A DNA stretch of 64,000 nt from Undaria pinnatifida (taxonomy: Eukaryota > Sar > Phaeophyceae > Laminariales > Alariaceae), in contig JABAKD010000019.1 in assembly GCA_012845835.1 (NCBI GenBank), positions 8,977,584 through 9,041,583 on the forward strand. The letters run 5' to 3'. A program made the position numbers and the translations under genes. Of the stretch, positions 11,735 through 22,873 are shown in pieces. Numbering within the stretch: position 1 is the stretch's first letter; each line of letters opens with the position of its first letter. The notes beneath the pieces are model-generated. The model did not search any database. It was not told the DNA's origin and worked only from the letters and a program-made list of their open reading frames with translations.

Positions 11735-11808
11735 GTCGTGCTGGATGTATGTATACAGAAGGGTGCAAATATCGGTTTAATGTCAACAACACACACCCGT
11801 TTGATATC
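11735..11808 (+). repeat. Minimal LINE 3' tail
   Basis: GTGCTGGATGTATG... followed by CGGTTTAATGTCAACAACACACAC matches the last ~70 bases of the LINE (GTGCTGGATGTCGACG..., CGGTTTAATGTGAAGAACACACAC). A decayed, extremely truncated copy. Confidence 0.5.
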
Positions 11809-12099
11809 GCTGATATAATAGCTCCTATTTGGCGCGCAATTCTCAATATTTATTTATGGAAGTATGAAATATAGCGGAACACCAACTATTCGGCAAGCTT
11901 CCAAAACAAGTAGTAACTACAGTACAAGTTGTATTCATGTTGGGCAAGATGCGGTGTCGAATGTTCTATCCTACGGTTGTGGTTGTCGAACTACTCTATC
12001 CCTGCAAGCTAACACGCCGTACGCGTATGTACACGACCTCTCCAAGTTATCATGTTATTCTATGAATTTGCTCATCACATCGACAACCAATAATATAGT

Positions 12100-12114
12100 T
12101 GTTCGATTACACAT
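12100..12114. repeat. Target-site duplication of the LINE (left copy)
   Basis: TGTTCGATTACACAT, identical to 16137-16151. It directly abuts the (AC)n tail of the LINE. Confidence 0.9.
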
Positions 12115-15100
12115 ATGTGTGTGTGTGTTCTTCACATTAAACCGTTCTTCTACTCGTCGACATCCAGCACACCCAGTGTCCGTACTGATTCTTCACCCTA
12201 GAAAGATCAGCTCTGTGGTCACAAGCCACGACACAGAGATAATGCATCGTAATGCATTCGACAACGCAATGTCATGCCCTAGTACTGGGTACGACAGGCA
12301 CAACATACATACGTCAGCAACAGAAATACATTGGAAGAGAGAAATACGAAATAAACAAAAACAAAAACAAAAACAAAAAACAAAAACAAAATAAGAAAAC
12401 AAATAAAAACAAAGATAAAAATAAAACAAAAAATGAAACAAACAAAACGAAGGGGAAATCGAAGAAACAACCCAACCGGAGAGGAGAGCCAAAGCTCGGA
12501 AAAGAAACACAATAAAATGAAATAAAATAAATTAAAGTAAAACCAAAATAAGATAATCCGAACACGAGCCAAAAACCTGGACACGCAAGGAGGGAACAAA
12601 GGGGAAAAAAATACCCCAGAAAAAGACGAAAAGTGCTATGTACCTACTAGTCGGCCTGGTACCTTGCTACCCTGTCTGCCATCTCCTTCCTGCCTTCGTC
12701 CACCGCGGTCTCCCTTCTATTCCTCCTGTTGCCCCCCCTGCCCCCATTCCCTTGGACGGCTTTCCTTCTACTCCTCCTGTTTCCCCCCCTCCCCCCTTTG
12801 TGTTCTTCTCATTAAACCAAAATACCTTGTAAAAGAGAGAAACAACGAAAGAAACCAAGACAAAATATATAAATAAATAAATAAAAAGGGGAGCCAAAGC
12901 ACGGGAGATAGAAACATACCCCGAGCATGAGCCAAAATGGACATGCAAGGGGGAAAGAAAGGAAAAAATACCCCGGAAAAAAGAAACAAGTAAAAGAAGG
13001 AAGACTGGGAGGGCCAAATAAAACAGGCTCGTCACCTACCCGCCATGCAAGACTCCCTTCATAAGGATAAGAAGGGGAAAGAAAAAAAAGAAGAAGAAGA
13101 AAAAAAATAAATTCACGGAAAAATCAAAGTACCAAGACATCACATTCCGAGCAGCCGCAGCAGTTGGCGGTACGAGTGGCATAGATAGAAAGGTTCCACC
13201 TACTAGTCGGCCTGGTACCTTGCTACCCTGTCTGCGGTCTCCTTCCTACTTTCATCTACCGCGGTTTCCCTTCTACTCCTCCTGTCCCCCCCCCTGCCCC
13301 CATACCCTTGTGCGGTGTTCCTTCTACCCCTCCTGCTGCCCCCCCTCCCCCCGTTCCCTTCGACACCACCCACGGCGGATGCGCGGCGCTGTCTACTTAG
13401 CTTTGCCTCATCCTCGTGCCACCTGCCCATGAACCGTTCAGCTGCTTCGAGGACCCCCCGGTACCACTTGCCCACCTTTTTGGCTGCAGTGGGCCACAGC
13501 GCGGTCCCAACTCCAAAAACTAAGGGGGAGTGTTCCGTTGATCCCTCGTTGGCTTTGAACACCCTAAGGTCCTCAGCTATGGCTCTAGGCCAAGTCTTGA
13601 GTTGTCCGCCTGGTTTCGGGTTCTCCCCACCAGCGATCGCCCCGAACATCAACCGACGGGGCAGTCGCCCCTTGTGTTGTCGCACCAGGGCCCCGGCAAA
13701 GAAGAGCCGCCGTTTACGGATGGTCGTTTCGATGCTCTCGCATCGTGTCATCCTGAGGGCCTTCGCGTACGAGAGGGTGGTGTGGTCGGTGCGTAATCGG
13801 CGCTGGAAGCCAATGACTCGCAAAAGGACTTCGTGGTGGGCTGATCGGAGCTTGGCGAAGTGGTCCGCATTGAGGGTCCACGTCACACACCCGTACAGCA
13901 GGGTCTCAATGACCTCGGCCTTCAGCATGCGGACTTTCAGACTAAGCGGGGCGGTCGTCCTGTCATACAATTCCGGGCCAAACCGTTTGAGGCATGCCCG
14001 CATGAGACGGATCCGTCGTTCGATTTCGAGCGAGAGGTCAGCGCTTTCGTGGATAATGCCGCCTAGGTATAAAAACTGGGTCGTCTGTTTATACCTCTGG
14101 CCTGATGCTTCGATCGCGAGCGGTGGGGCGAGGGCTGTCTGGTCCGGTGTTCGTAGCAGCATCGTTTCTGTCTTCTTTTCCGATACCGTGAGGCCTGCTG
14201 CTTCGAAGACAGTCACGATGACTGTCATCATTTTAGCAAGGCCTTCCGCCGACTTCGAAACAATTCCTGCGTCATCTGCGTACAACATGCCCCACACAGC
14301 CCTTTGCACGCATGCCAACGGTTCCTCTTTTCCGACTGCACTGCCCTCTTCGAGGTGAACCAAATCCCTCACGATGCTTTCGTCTTTGCTGAAGCGTACC
14401 AGCACGACGTGTATCGCAGCAGCGAAGAACACGTTGAACAGTAACGGTGATAGCACGCAGCCTTGCCGCAGCCCCTGGGTGACATTAAACCAATCCGAGT
14501 GCTCGCCGTCATCCGCACGCACGCGAGCCCGCATGCCTTCGTGGAAGTTGCGGATAACTGTAAGCATCTTGGTTGGTACGCCAAGGCGTGTGAGTACCTC
14601 CCACAACAGTTCCCGGTCGACAGAGTCGTACGCTTTCTGCAGATCGATGAAGCACATGTACAGGGGGATTTTCCTCTGTCGTCCGAGCTCTTGCAACCGG
14701 CGCACGACAAACAGCATGTCGACCGTCGACCGTGCGGGACGGAAGCCGCACTGTTCTTCAGGAAGTATTTCCTCGGTCTCGCAGTAGTTGCTAAGGCGGG
14801 ATGCAACGATTTTCAACAATATTTTGCCTGCGTGGGCAACAAGCGAGATCCCTCTGTAATTGTTGCAATCAGTTCGATCCTTTTTTTTGTGAAGGGTCTT
14901 GATGATAGCATATTTCCATTGCTGGGGGACTTCGCCCGTTACCCACACGTTGACGAGGATATTGTAAAAACACTGGACGAAAGCGGGGTGGTCAAGTTTT
15001 AGTAGTTCGACCGGGAGACCGTCTGGTCCAACGGCTTTCCAATTTGACATGCCCTTAATCGCATCCATCATCTCGTCCATGGATGGTTCATCTCCAAGCG

Positions 15101-16136
15101 ATAGTTTAAGCGGTCGCGGTGGCAAGAGGTCGATGATCGTGGGATCGAGTTTCAGCGATTTCGTGTTCAAGAGTTTGTGGTAGTGCCCCGCCCATCGTTC
15201 ACGAATTCGCGCTTGATCCCGCAACAACGTGCCATCCTCGTCCATAATAAACTGCTCGCTCCTCGCTTTTGTACCTTGCAATCCCACCGTACTCTTCAGG
15301 TGCTTGTAGAACCCTCGTTGATCGTTACTCGCTAGGAGTCTCTCGGTTTCGGCGAGGTACTCTTCAAAGTACGCTTGTACTCCTGCGGCAACCACTTCCT
15401 GCAGATTCGCACACGCAGATCTCAATTTCTTCCACGCTACACTATCTCGGGGGTTGGCACGCAAGAACTGTCTCGCATCCTCCCTCGCTGTCCATGCTAC
15501 TCTGAAAGCGGCCGAAGTTTCGGCAGGCTCGCACCAACCATGCCGGCGGTGGCGACGTGGTGGAGGTGGCACCTCTTTCTCTACAGCATCGATGATAGTC
15601 GTGGTGAAAAACTCAACCATGCCAGACGTGTTACGGGGCTGGATAGGTTGGTTGAGAGTGGAAACAACCCTCGCGATTACTCGTTGGCGACGCTTTCCGT
15701 CGGATAAAAAAAGCTGCCTGTCGAATTCTCGGCGTTTTGGGAGTTTCAGCATTTTTCGGTTGGACGAAAAGTGACCACTAAGTCGGACCTTGATGTACAC
15801 AATGTTGTGGTCTGAATCGGCCTTAGCTGGTGGCGGAGGCTGTGGGATGACTTTAACATCATGTACTCTAGGTCGATGGGCTTGGCGGGTTAGGATGTAG
15901 TCTATCCTCTTACGGTCATTCGGGCTGGTGCCGTTGTACGTATGCGATATCCCACCCTTGCGCGTGCTGAAAAATGTGTTGGTGAGAGCTAGCTTGCAAT
16001 TGGTAGCGAACGACAAAAGTCGTTTGCCATTATCGCTACGAGCATCTCGTCCGTATGCTCCAAGCACCCTACTTTCATCATCACCGCACCCTTCCATCCT
16101 CTGCCCAGTTCGCGCGTTAGCATGGTCAGGCATGGC
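12115..16136 (-). mobile_element. APE-type LINE (non-LTR retrotransposon), 5'-truncated, 4022 bp
   Basis: Delimited exactly by the 15-bp direct repeat TGTTCGATTACACAT on both sides. On the minus strand it opens inside the endonuclease domain and continues through reverse transcriptase and a basic glycine/arginine-rich C-terminus (stop near 13203). A first 3' UTR (13202-12832) ends in a tail-like motif GGTTTAATGAGAAGAACACAAA. A second partial copy of the ORF C-terminus follows (12810-12640), then a second 3' UTR with (TTTTG)n, ending in (AC)n at 12115. Because one duplication encloses everything, the double-tailed structure moved as one unit. The 5' truncation is typical of target-primed reverse transcription. 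Confidence 0.9.
12640..12832 (-). repeat. Second copy of the LINE ORF C-terminus inside the 3' UTR
   Basis: In one minus-strand frame this encodes the same basic end as the true ORF, finishing [21 protein letters not shown] then stop (about 45 codons recognisable), preceded by a tail-like GGTTTAATGAGAAGAACACAAA. The same junction is present at 5532-5566 and 53160-53190. Confidence 0.8.
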
Positions 16137-16208
16137 TGTTCGATTACACATGTAGACGTATTCCACATGTACACATAATAACCAGGCTAAGGGCACCCAA
16201 AACGCCAA
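13203..16208 (-). CDS. LINE ORF: endonuclease C-terminus + reverse transcriptase
   Basis: 1001 codons without a stop; residues 1-24 are target DNA (including the 15-bp duplication) and element sequence starts near residue 25, so the start codon is fortuitous. Residues 25-145 are the C-terminal half of an APE-type endonuclease (GKRLL at 61-65, RIDYIL at 101-106, catalytic-type SDH at 132-134); the N-terminal half is missing. Reverse transcriptase covers about 390-760: NNYRGISL (449-456), motif [13 protein letters not shown] (520-531), motif [17 protein letters not shown] (579-594), catalytic YADD (643-646), and [10 protein letters not shown] (672-681). A basic C-terminal tail with GGRGG repeats follows (945-1001). 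The RT motifs are complete; with the endonuclease cut, this copy should not be able to nick targets. The clade looks RTE/CR1-like from the NNYRGISL and FR..RST motifs, but that is inference. Confidence 0.92.
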   Translation of the reverse strand: MAFWVPLAWLLCVHVEYVYMCNRTAMPDHANARTGQRMEGCGDDESRVLGAYGRDARSDNGKRLLSFATNCKLALTNTFFSTRKGGISHTYNGTSPNDRKRIDYILTRQAHRPRVHDVKVIPQPPPPAKADSDHNIVYIKVRLSGHFSSNRKMLKLPKRREFDRQLFLSDGKRRQRVIARVVSTLNQPIQPRNTSGMVEFFTTTIIDAVEKEVPPPPRRHRRHGWCEPAETSAAFRVAWTAREDARQFLRANPRDSVAWKKLRSACANLQEVVAAGVQAYFEEYLAETERLLASNDQRGFYKHLKSTVGLQGTKARSEQFIMDEDGTLLRDQARIRERWAGHYHKLLNTKSLKLDPTIIDLLPPRPLKLSLGDEPSMDEMMDAIKGMSNWKAVGPDGLPVELLKLDHPAFVQCFYNILVNVWVTGEVPQQWKYAIIKTLHKKKDRTDCNNYRGISLVAHAGKILLKIVASRLSNYCETEEILPEEQCGFRPARSTVDMLFVVRRLQELGRQRKIPLYMCFIDLQKAYDSVDRELLWEVLTRLGVPTKMLTVIRNFHEGMRARVRADDGEHSDWFNVTQGLRQGCVLSPLLFNVFFAAAIHVVLVRFSKDESIVRDLVHLEEGSAVGKEEPLACVQRAVWGMLYADDAGIVSKSAEGLAKMMTVIVTVFEAAGLTVSEKKTETMLLRTPDQTALAPPLAIEASGQRYKQTTQFLYLGGIIHESADLSLEIERRIRLMRACLKRFGPELYDRTTAPLSLKVRMLKAEVIETLLYGCVTWTLNADHFAKLRSAHHEVLLRVIGFQRRLRTDHTTLSYAKALRMTRCESIETTIRKRRLFFAGALVRQHKGRLPRRLMFGAIAGGENPKPGGQLKTWPRAIAEDLRVFKANEGSTEHSPLVFGVGTALWPTAAKKVGKWYRGVLEAAERFMGRWHEDEAKLSRQRRASAVGGVEGNGGRGGSRRGRRNTAQGYGGRGGDRRSRRETAVDESRKETADRVARYQAD
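16137..16151. repeat. Target-site duplication of the LINE (right copy)
   Basis: TGTTCGATTACACAT, identical to 12100-12114; marks the truncated 5' end of the LINE. Confidence 0.9.
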
Positions 16209-16299
16209 GGTCCTCGACGGTTGGAGTTGTCTTGTAGATCAGGTGACACCATCGTTCATTCATCTAGACAATCTGCGATCAATTTATACCATTGTATAT

Positions 16300-16800
16300 A
16301 TTATAAAATAAAATAAAATACACTCCAAATGTGAGATCAAAGATTTTGTCGAAACTCATCTTTGCAAGCTGTGTGCGATACTCCGATCGCGCGTATTACG
16401 GGCTGTGTGTCCTCAATAAGGATATAGGTCGGCGACTCCCATTGCAACTACAGCGTAGCTATCAGGGTCAACAGGGTGATATTAAGTTAGTCTGGCACGG
16501 AAACAATAAAAAAAATCGTTTTTCGAAGGGGGCAAAATGTGACAGCTGTGGAAGGAAATGCATCACAAGCGAATCTTGATAAGTTTATCAAGCGAATCCT
16601 GTAAGTCGTATATACAACCGTTGTGGGGAGGGTGGAGTTTTCAAGGACGTGAGGGCCTGGGTTTGAGAAACAGGGGCCGGGGGGGTTGGCGGGGGGGGGG
16701 GGTAGCTCAATCTGTGCGTGGAAACTATAAATCCTTTAAAGGGATAAATCTGACGGTGTTGGATAGAATGCACCAGTTTATCATGTATATTCTGTAAGTC
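16300..16800 (-). repeat. R2 retroposon
   Basis: 3' end at about 16310 (AAATAAAATACACTCC on the plus strand). It is followed by the full conserved block to GGTCGGCGACTCCC (16428) and two ~200-base modules with a G tract (16680-16705). Confidence 0.65.
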
Positions 16801-16804
16801 GTAC

Positions 16805-17440
16805 ACCATAGAATATACCTGTATATAGTAAACTGGTAATACGCGCGATCGGAATATCACACAAAAGCTTGCAAAGATGAGTTTCGAATACATCTTCGAT
16901 CTTTCAGCTGGAGATAATTTTGATCTTATATGTGACCTAAACCTCTTGAAAACTATTTCCCCCCGAACCCCCCCCCCCCCCCCCCCCCGCGCTATCTTTT
17001 TTCTCATTTTCTTTTCCCGCTCCCTCATGCTCAAACGCCCCATATAACATCGTAATCTGCCAGAGTAATAAACACTTCCAAGCGCTTGATGTCACCTCAT
17101 TATCTTTCTAGACAGAGCCATCAATGCCGCTGCTGCATTTCACCCCCCCCCCCCCCCCCCCTCTCTCCCCTGCCAACGCCCTCTCCTTCCCTACTACTCG
17201 CACCATCGCCTAGACAAACCCCTACATATATGCGACCTAAACATGTTTTAAACACCCTTTCGCCCCCCCCCCCACTCCTCCCCCCGCCCCCCCCAACCCA
17301 TCCCCCTCGAACGCACCGCCTTCTCCTCACTGGTTGTACGACTTACAGGATATACATGATAAACTGGTGCATTTTTTCCAAAACCGTCAGATTTATCCCC
17401 TTGAATGATTTATAGTTTTCACGCACAGATTGAGCTGCCC
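16805..17440 (+). repeat. R2 retroposon pieces, opposite orientation
   Basis: 16830-16930 is the R2 3' end on the plus strand (TACGCGCGATCGGA..., GCAAAGATGAGTTTCG, CAGCTGGAG). 16930-17440 holds C-rich tracts of about 18 C at 16970 and 17143, and a module ending CGTACAACCAGTGAGG-like in reverse (17333-17440). Together with 16300-16800 it forms an imperfect inverted pair. Confidence 0.55.
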
Positions 17441-18056
17441 CGCGTCGCGCAGCATCTAGCGAACATGTTCGTTCCCTCGTCTCCCTGACCACGCGATGGC
17501 AGCTTCTTGCGAGTTTTCGCCATGAGCGAAAAGGCCACGAGGCCAGAAACCGTGGGTTTGGACTGGCATCGTGCTCTCGAGGCTTGGTGTTCCCGGTGCG
17601 GGACAATACAGCCTCAACGTTCCGAGGCCTGGTATTCTCGGACGGAGACATTGCAGGCCGAAACTCCCAACGCGGCTTCCTATAGGTTAACACCGTCGGT
17701 TTTAGACCCCTTTCCAGCTAGAACAGTTTCTTGCGAATTTTCGCCAAAGAGTGTAGAGCACACGAGTTGTAAAGCCGCGGGTTCAGGCTCGCATCGCGCT
17801 CCCGAGACCTGATGTTCCCAGAAGGGAACACTATAGGCCCAAAGTGCCAAGGCCTGGTGTTTCCGAACGGCGATATTTGCAGACCCAAAGTCCCAGAACG
17901 GCTTACGACGGGTTGGCCCCGCTAGCTTTTAACCCTTCTCACGAATACTCCACAGGCAAAGTGGAGTTATTCTTGCAGCCCCCGTCCTGTTTTTCGTCGT
18001 GGTCCCCCTCGTGGTTTATCGTAGACGACTTGTCACATTTTCGCGCAGAGTAGTGT
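17441..18056 (+). repeat. Gene-like region with an imperfect ~240-bp tandem duplication
   Basis: Two units (about 17500-17740 and 17740-17960) share the lines GCGAGTTTTCGCCA / GCGAATTTTCGCCA, AGGCCTGGTATTC / AGGCCTGGTGTTTCC and GGAGACATTGCAGGCCG / GGCGATATTTGCAGACCC. Frames on the plus strand read GLVFxxGD-like repeats but are broken by stops. It lies directly upstream of the NADAR-like pseudogene and may be its decayed 5' part. Confidence 0.4.
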
Positions 18057-19175
18057 ATGATGGCGAAAAAGGCCAGGCTTTGTAAGGACTATCGGGCAGT
18101 GGAGCTCATCGTGTCATCGCCCGACCCCATCACACACAAACAAATCGGTTGGGGCGTGCGCAACTCTAGCTCTGTTGTTTGGGACAGAGAGAAGGAAACG
18201 TCCGGTGCAATATGCCTCCTACGCCAAATCACGCAGAAACTAGCGGTAAAACATGACCATGTTAGCACTTGCAACAAGATTTTGGCTGGGGTCAGCCCTC
18301 TGAAGCCAGTTCCAGGTGCGGGGCATTTGTCTCCGGCCGAATGATCCCAGAGCCAACGACCCATGCGGGTGGAGAGGGAAATATTTGCTCGGTGAAGCAC
18401 TTTCTGCTGTTCGCGAAGCAATTCGCGACAGTGATACAGGGTCGGCACACCCGGCCTCCTCTCGTCGGTTCCGCCCTCCGACCGGGAATGCAGGGATTCA
18501 CGAAATTTTGTCAGCGCCGCGGTCGGGCCCGTCGACCGTGGCCAATGCGCGCAAAGGTCCACGTTCGGAGTTTCCGACCTTCTTCTCGGACGCGCCGGTG
18601 GACCAAAGCCGCAAAGTTTTGGAGATGATAGCGTCTGACGTCGGCCCTGGCCTTGCGCTGTCAGAACACGGCCCCTGCCTCGTCGGGAGCACTGTGACGC
18701 TAGACGACGTATTCGTTCACTACCAAAAGTCGCAGTACATGGGGGAGGGGCCGCCTTCGCGCCCTACAGATACGTGACGCTCCTCGGTACTATTTTCCCC
18801 CAAACCTCCATCCGACACGATGTGTTGGACCGTGTGCGCTTTTGGAGGGCGCCGCCTCGGCGGCGTGCGAGTGGCCTTGCAGCCCTCGTTCATGGGGTGG
18901 TTTTGGCGAGTTTTCCCTTGTGCAAACCTCGACCAGCATTCGCCCGAGCGTCCAATTTTGCCGCATCAATAAGCCGACGAGTTCCTTCGCAGTGTGCGGG
19001 CCTGTGTAGTTCCTCCTTCGGTCATGCCGCATGCTGTATTGCAGGGTCACGATGATTGGGCGCGTGGTAATACACCCGTTCGTATATCGCTTTGCCCCCT
19101 CGACCTCGAGATTCGCGGATTTTCGGCGAGCTGACATTAGCCCACCACGGGACTGTGGGTTGTTCGTTTTCGTTC
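18057..19175 (+). pseudogene. Decayed gene: NADAR-like domain followed by retropepsin-like segment
   Basis: From 18057 the frame begins MMAKKARLCKDYRAVEL and runs to about 18310, where a +1 shift is needed. Together the two frames give the order seen in NADAR proteins: VRN...VWDREK (18155-18195), an LA.KHDH.STCNKILA..SP block (18235-18300), then NDP...GWRGKYLLGEALSAVRE (18340-18425). The third frame continues to 18777. Around 18755-18830 a line reading APYRYVTLLGTIFPQTSIRH resembles the core of a retropepsin-type aspartic protease, but the D-T/S-G triad is replaced (GTI). Further matching pieces continue in shifting frames (SPRSWGGFGEF near 18880; VVPPSVMPHAVLQG near 19010; FGELTLAHH near 19115). 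At least four frame breaks make this a pseudogene. NADAR domains act on ADP-ribose derivatives; the fusion to a protease-like segment suggests a mobile-element polyprotein (inference). Confidence 0.6.
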
Positions 19176-20400
19176 AATTTCTACTTTGCCGATGCTATTC
19201 TCAGCCCCGAGTCGGGAGGCGGTCGGAGTTATCTGTGTACTCATAACCTGGCTCATGTTTGTTATTTTGTTTTTTTGGCCTTGTGCTACATTTTCAGCTT
19301 GAAGACCCTTCTCCCCCTCGCGGGGCTGTAGGTAGTGTCACCTTCCTGTTTCGTGTATTTGTCGCTTTCCCTACCCCCCCCCCAGCCCTGCTGGCGGTCC
19401 GTGAAGGGGGGTTTGGCTTGGTTTCCCTTGTCATGTCGCCTATGATCGTGTTTTCTTCAATTGCAATCAATTATTGGCGTTTTTCCGGCTGCAGAGCCTG
19501 TCCGTTCAGAGGTGTGGAACTGGATTTTGAGTGGGTTTTGAGAAGCCGCATCTTCGACTATTGTTCTTATTCGTGAAACCGGAGATTGTCCGAATTTCCC
19601 CCATTTCTGCATTTGCGGCTCATCAGGGTGAGCTAGTCCTTTGGTACGGCCTTAGAACGGAAGACAATTACTCCTAACTCCTAAAATGGTTAATTGGTCT
19701 GTTTTTGTACTGTTAGGATGGCGTTTTGTGCTCGGGACAATCATGAGATGGGACGAACGAAAGCCCGCCCCGTTCAGAAGTCAATAACGATTCGGGCATA
19801 ACATCGAGCTGCTTCTCTTCTACTTCTTTTGGGCTTAAGAAAGTGAGTAACACCGAGAACATGCTCACTTGGCAGGCTCGTAAGGATATTCTGTGTCCCA
19901 TCACCCCCACACTTATCAGTAGCGGGCCTCTGATATGCCCTAGCCTCCGTCTCTCTCGGTAGACTTTAGATATCGTAAAAAATGGCATTTTTTGGGCCTG
20001 ACGCGTATTCAGAAAGTGCTTTTGATACCATAGGAGTACAATAGCTCTTGAAAGTTGCTCGTGAGGAGCCATCCCACGCTATATAGGGGTGCAGCAGAAG
20101 AAAATTGTGAGCTCTCCTATCATGGTGAGGAGCTACAATAGCTCAACATCTCATCACCCGAAGCATGACTTCGACGGGATTTCTTCGCACAGCACGACCA
20201 ACGTTTCTATGCGCTGTGGTACCATACACTACCATACACATACACTATCTTACACTTACTCCTCAAGTAACTAGGCTCACTCGTAAAATTATCATGCTGC
20301 CCAATAGTGCCACAGTAACAGTAGTTGAGGACCTCAACTGGTTACCCAACAAGAAGTGCGGCACCTACGGTGGGATGACTCTGGTGTCATATGGACCGTG
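19176..20400. other. Unassigned stretch
   Basis: No domain or repeat recognised. Frames of 60-119 codons exist (for example 19259-19576 plus, 19713-20072 minus) without recognisable similarity. 19176-19330 may be further decayed continuation of the gene to the left. Confidence 0.35.
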
Positions 20401-20401
20401 T

Positions 20402-20530
20402 GTGCCGTCTTCACTTTGAACCGCTGTTTCTACCCAACAACATCAATGGTGATTTAGTACACACCCAGAATCCGTGCTGATTCTTCATCCTAGAGAGATA
20501 CAAATTCTGTGGTCACGGGTCCAAGCAGAA
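20402..20530 (-). repeat. LINE 3'-tail remnant
   Basis: Plus-strand lines TCTTCACTTTGAACCGCTGTTTC, GTGCTGATTCTTCATCCTAGA and TTCTGTGGTCAC match the LINE 3' UTR end seen at 2554 and 12115. Diverged; only ~125 bases remain. Confidence 0.6.
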
Positions 20531-21317
20531 TGTACCCTGCAAACATTCCCCAGCACCAATCAGTGCAATGTGCACGTTGCTCACGGTAGGAGGGGTGTGT
20601 GATCTGACCTCTCCCCGCGGTTTGTGTCTACAGAGCTAATCTCCAAGCGGTCACCCGTGACTTGTTTGACTTTCGTTTCGAGGGTTGTTTGCATTTTTAT
20701 CGTCAATAGCCGGAAGACAGCCTAATTCCCTTGTTTCTGGAGCATACTTTTCGCAACAAACTGGATTACGACGACGCATTGGGGGAACTTTGGGGGGTTC
20801 CAATGTCGGCATTTATTTCTTCCGATCATAATATATCATCATTATTATGCACCCTTCGAAGTACGAGTATGTAATGACAAGAGATATCGGCATTGAACAG
20901 AGTCATTGAAGTAATGGCACTACTGTTGGTACCGTTATCTGAGATGCTACTTCACGACATATTATAGTGAACAAAAAGAGAGCGGGAAGCGATTCCTTTA
21001 GTCTTGCTCCAGGTCAAACCAAGTGTTGGGTTTGTTGCAGGAAAACCAAACTTGGCGATGTTTTCAGATTTTCATCTTTTTGTCCATATTATTTCGATAT
21101 TGTTTTTGGTCATTGCAGCCAGATATTTGGAGGTCTTTTTGGTGAGCGACACTTCATGACTTGCCCTTAGTTCAAGGATGTGCTCTTGTTCTTGGCGGTA
21201 TTCGATTTCGTTAGCCTTGGTGATGACGACCAAGGTCCTTCTATTTTTTCATCCGACGTATTTCAAACGTCATTATTAGGCGAAAACAAAGTAACAAATT
21301 GTCCAGCGCGGTATATT
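20531..21317. other. Unassigned stretch
   Basis: Nothing recognised. A 67-codon cysteine-containing frame at 20967-21170 has no recognisable domain. Confidence 0.35.
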
Positions 21318-21360
21318 ATAAAAATTAAAATACACCTTAGCTGTGAGATCGAAGCGGTAT
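21318..21360 (-). repeat. Minimal R2 3' end
   Basis: About 40 bases: ATAAAAATTAAAATACACC...AGCTGTGAGATCGAAG, the constant 3' end of R2. An extreme 5' truncation. Confidence 0.6.
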
Positions 21361-21545
21361 ATATCATTATCGAAGACCACTGATAGGGACAGCTTACGCT
21401 ATACCTACAATGGGACCCGAAGGGTGCGCCAGCTAGCGTTGGGCTGCGAAAGCAACGGAGTTAAATCGACACTCGACGCGTATGAAAATACGTGGAAGTG
21501 TGGTGAGCTCGTAATGCTTTTTTTTTCCCCATCCGCCGGAGGATC

Positions 21546-21572
21546 AAAAAAAAAAAAAAAAAAAAAAAAAAA
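21546..21572. repeat. Poly-A tract
   Basis: About 26 consecutive A after GGATC. No adjacent element end is recognisable, so its origin is open. Confidence 0.8.
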
Positions 21573-21639
21573 GATAATGCTTGTACAGTTTACACGTCAT
21601 ATGTATGTGGTTCACCAATAATTTCTGTCCGTAGCAGCT

Positions 21640-22115
21640 GAGGGCTAAAGAGTTTGATTCAGCTCAGCTACCTTCTGGACACACGACAAGCTGTTACTAG
21701 AACAACAGGTCACAGGCGTCTTAGACTGCCTAGCCGCATTGCACGTCGTCGGATTGTATGCGACATCGGGTCCAGCGTTCTCGCGGATGTACGAGTGGCT
21801 TCAGCTACAAGAGCATGTATTGATATATACCATGTATGTATGAATGTTTGGAGTGTTCTATATTACGGTTATGTCCAACTATTCGATCCCTGTATTCTGG
21901 TAACACATCCACTCGTAGAACAATAACATAATATACACGACATCAGGTCCAAATGGTTGTCTTCTATTCATATATATGCTTGTCACAGAAAGAAGCAGCC
22001 ATGCTCCTTCAATTGTACGGCAAGAGTTAGCACTGCGAGGTACCCAAATGCCCAAGGTCCCCAATGGTTGTCTATAGCTCAGGTGACACCATCGTGTATT
22101 CATACGGCCTTGAAT
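21640..22115 (+). repeat. R3 repeat, uninterrupted copy
   Basis: Diverged relative of the sequence flanking the LINE at 11840-12114 and 16152-16275, including AGCTCAGGTGACACCATCG at 22076-22094. It serves as the empty-site comparison for that LINE insertion. Confidence 0.55.
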
Positions 22116-22149
22116 GAATCCACACCACGATGGTAGGGTATATTATAGG

Positions 22150-22640
22150 GTATACAAGGCCTCCGCTTCGCGGGCAGCTGACGCCGCCCGCTACGCTCGC
22201 GCAAGGCAAGGAAGAATGCAAGTAAAACCATATGTTAATGGGGCAGAAAGAAGAGGCCCATAATTTGGTGCGAACAGCGATTTGACAATGCCAAGAGCTG
22301 CTTGTGAAGAGCGAATTGCCATGTTGTGCTCAGCTGTGCTGTGTGCTTTTGTTACCGGTGTTACGTTCTGATCGGCAGTATGGGGGTAAATTGCGTGGGG
22401 GAAAAAACAGGGGGCCGTGAAAGATCAAATACGTGCAGAAAAAGAAAAAAAGAGGAAAAAAAGTACTACGTACACAACAACACGCATTATACCCGGCGCT
22501 GCTCTATGTTCAAAAGAAAGCACACAGCGCAGCGACACAGCACCGCAGCGAAGGGCACGGCACCGCACGGCGCTACGCTGCGCTGCTGGGCTATATATAG
22601 CCGAACTGATCTGAGCTGGGCGTGCATGTGATCCAACAGC
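22150..22640 (-). repeat. R4 repeat, single copy
   Basis: Reverse complement of the R4 units at 47.7-48.85 kb. It starts with a GC hairpin (GCGGGCAGCTGACGCCGCCCGC region, 22168-22190) and runs through ...GAGCTGCTTGTG..., GTTACGTTCTGATCGGCAGTA and a (GCAGCG/GCACGGC)-rich stretch. It ends at a CTATATATAG palindrome (22590-22599). Confidence 0.6.
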
Positions 22641-22841
22641 GTCGTATCTGATGATGGTATGTACAAACCTGATGTAGTAGTACCGGCATGTACCAATGGC
22701 GTTTCGTATTTCGAACGAAGCTGGAAAGCAAAGAAAAGCCGGAAAGGTTCCGCAAGTAATATGGACGTTGGAGCTCTGAGAGGCCAGAGATGGGCAATCC
22801 CTGAGAAAAACAAAATTTAGTAAGTCTATAAAGCATATAGT

Positions 22842-22843
<2 letters not shown>

Positions 22844-22873
<30 letters not shown>

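Larger units (their letters stand above)
11840..16275 (+). repeat. R3 repeat split by the LINE insertion
   Basis: 11840-12114 and 16152-16275 are the two halves of one repeat whose unsplit relative is at 21640-22110. Shared lines include the 'GTTCTATCCTACGGTTGTG' / 'GTTCTATATTACGGTTATG' pair on the left and 'AAGGTCC...GGTTG...AGCTCAGGTGACACCATCG' on the right. The LINE occupies 12115-16136. Confidence 0.6.

Noticed and set aside
13315-14358. 347-codon plus-strand frame
   Set aside because: Antisense of the LINE ORF; the minus-strand frame has all reverse transcriptase motifs.
16137-16208. True N-terminus of the LINE protein at 16208
   Set aside because: These codons lie outside the element, in target DNA including the duplication; the start is fortuitous.
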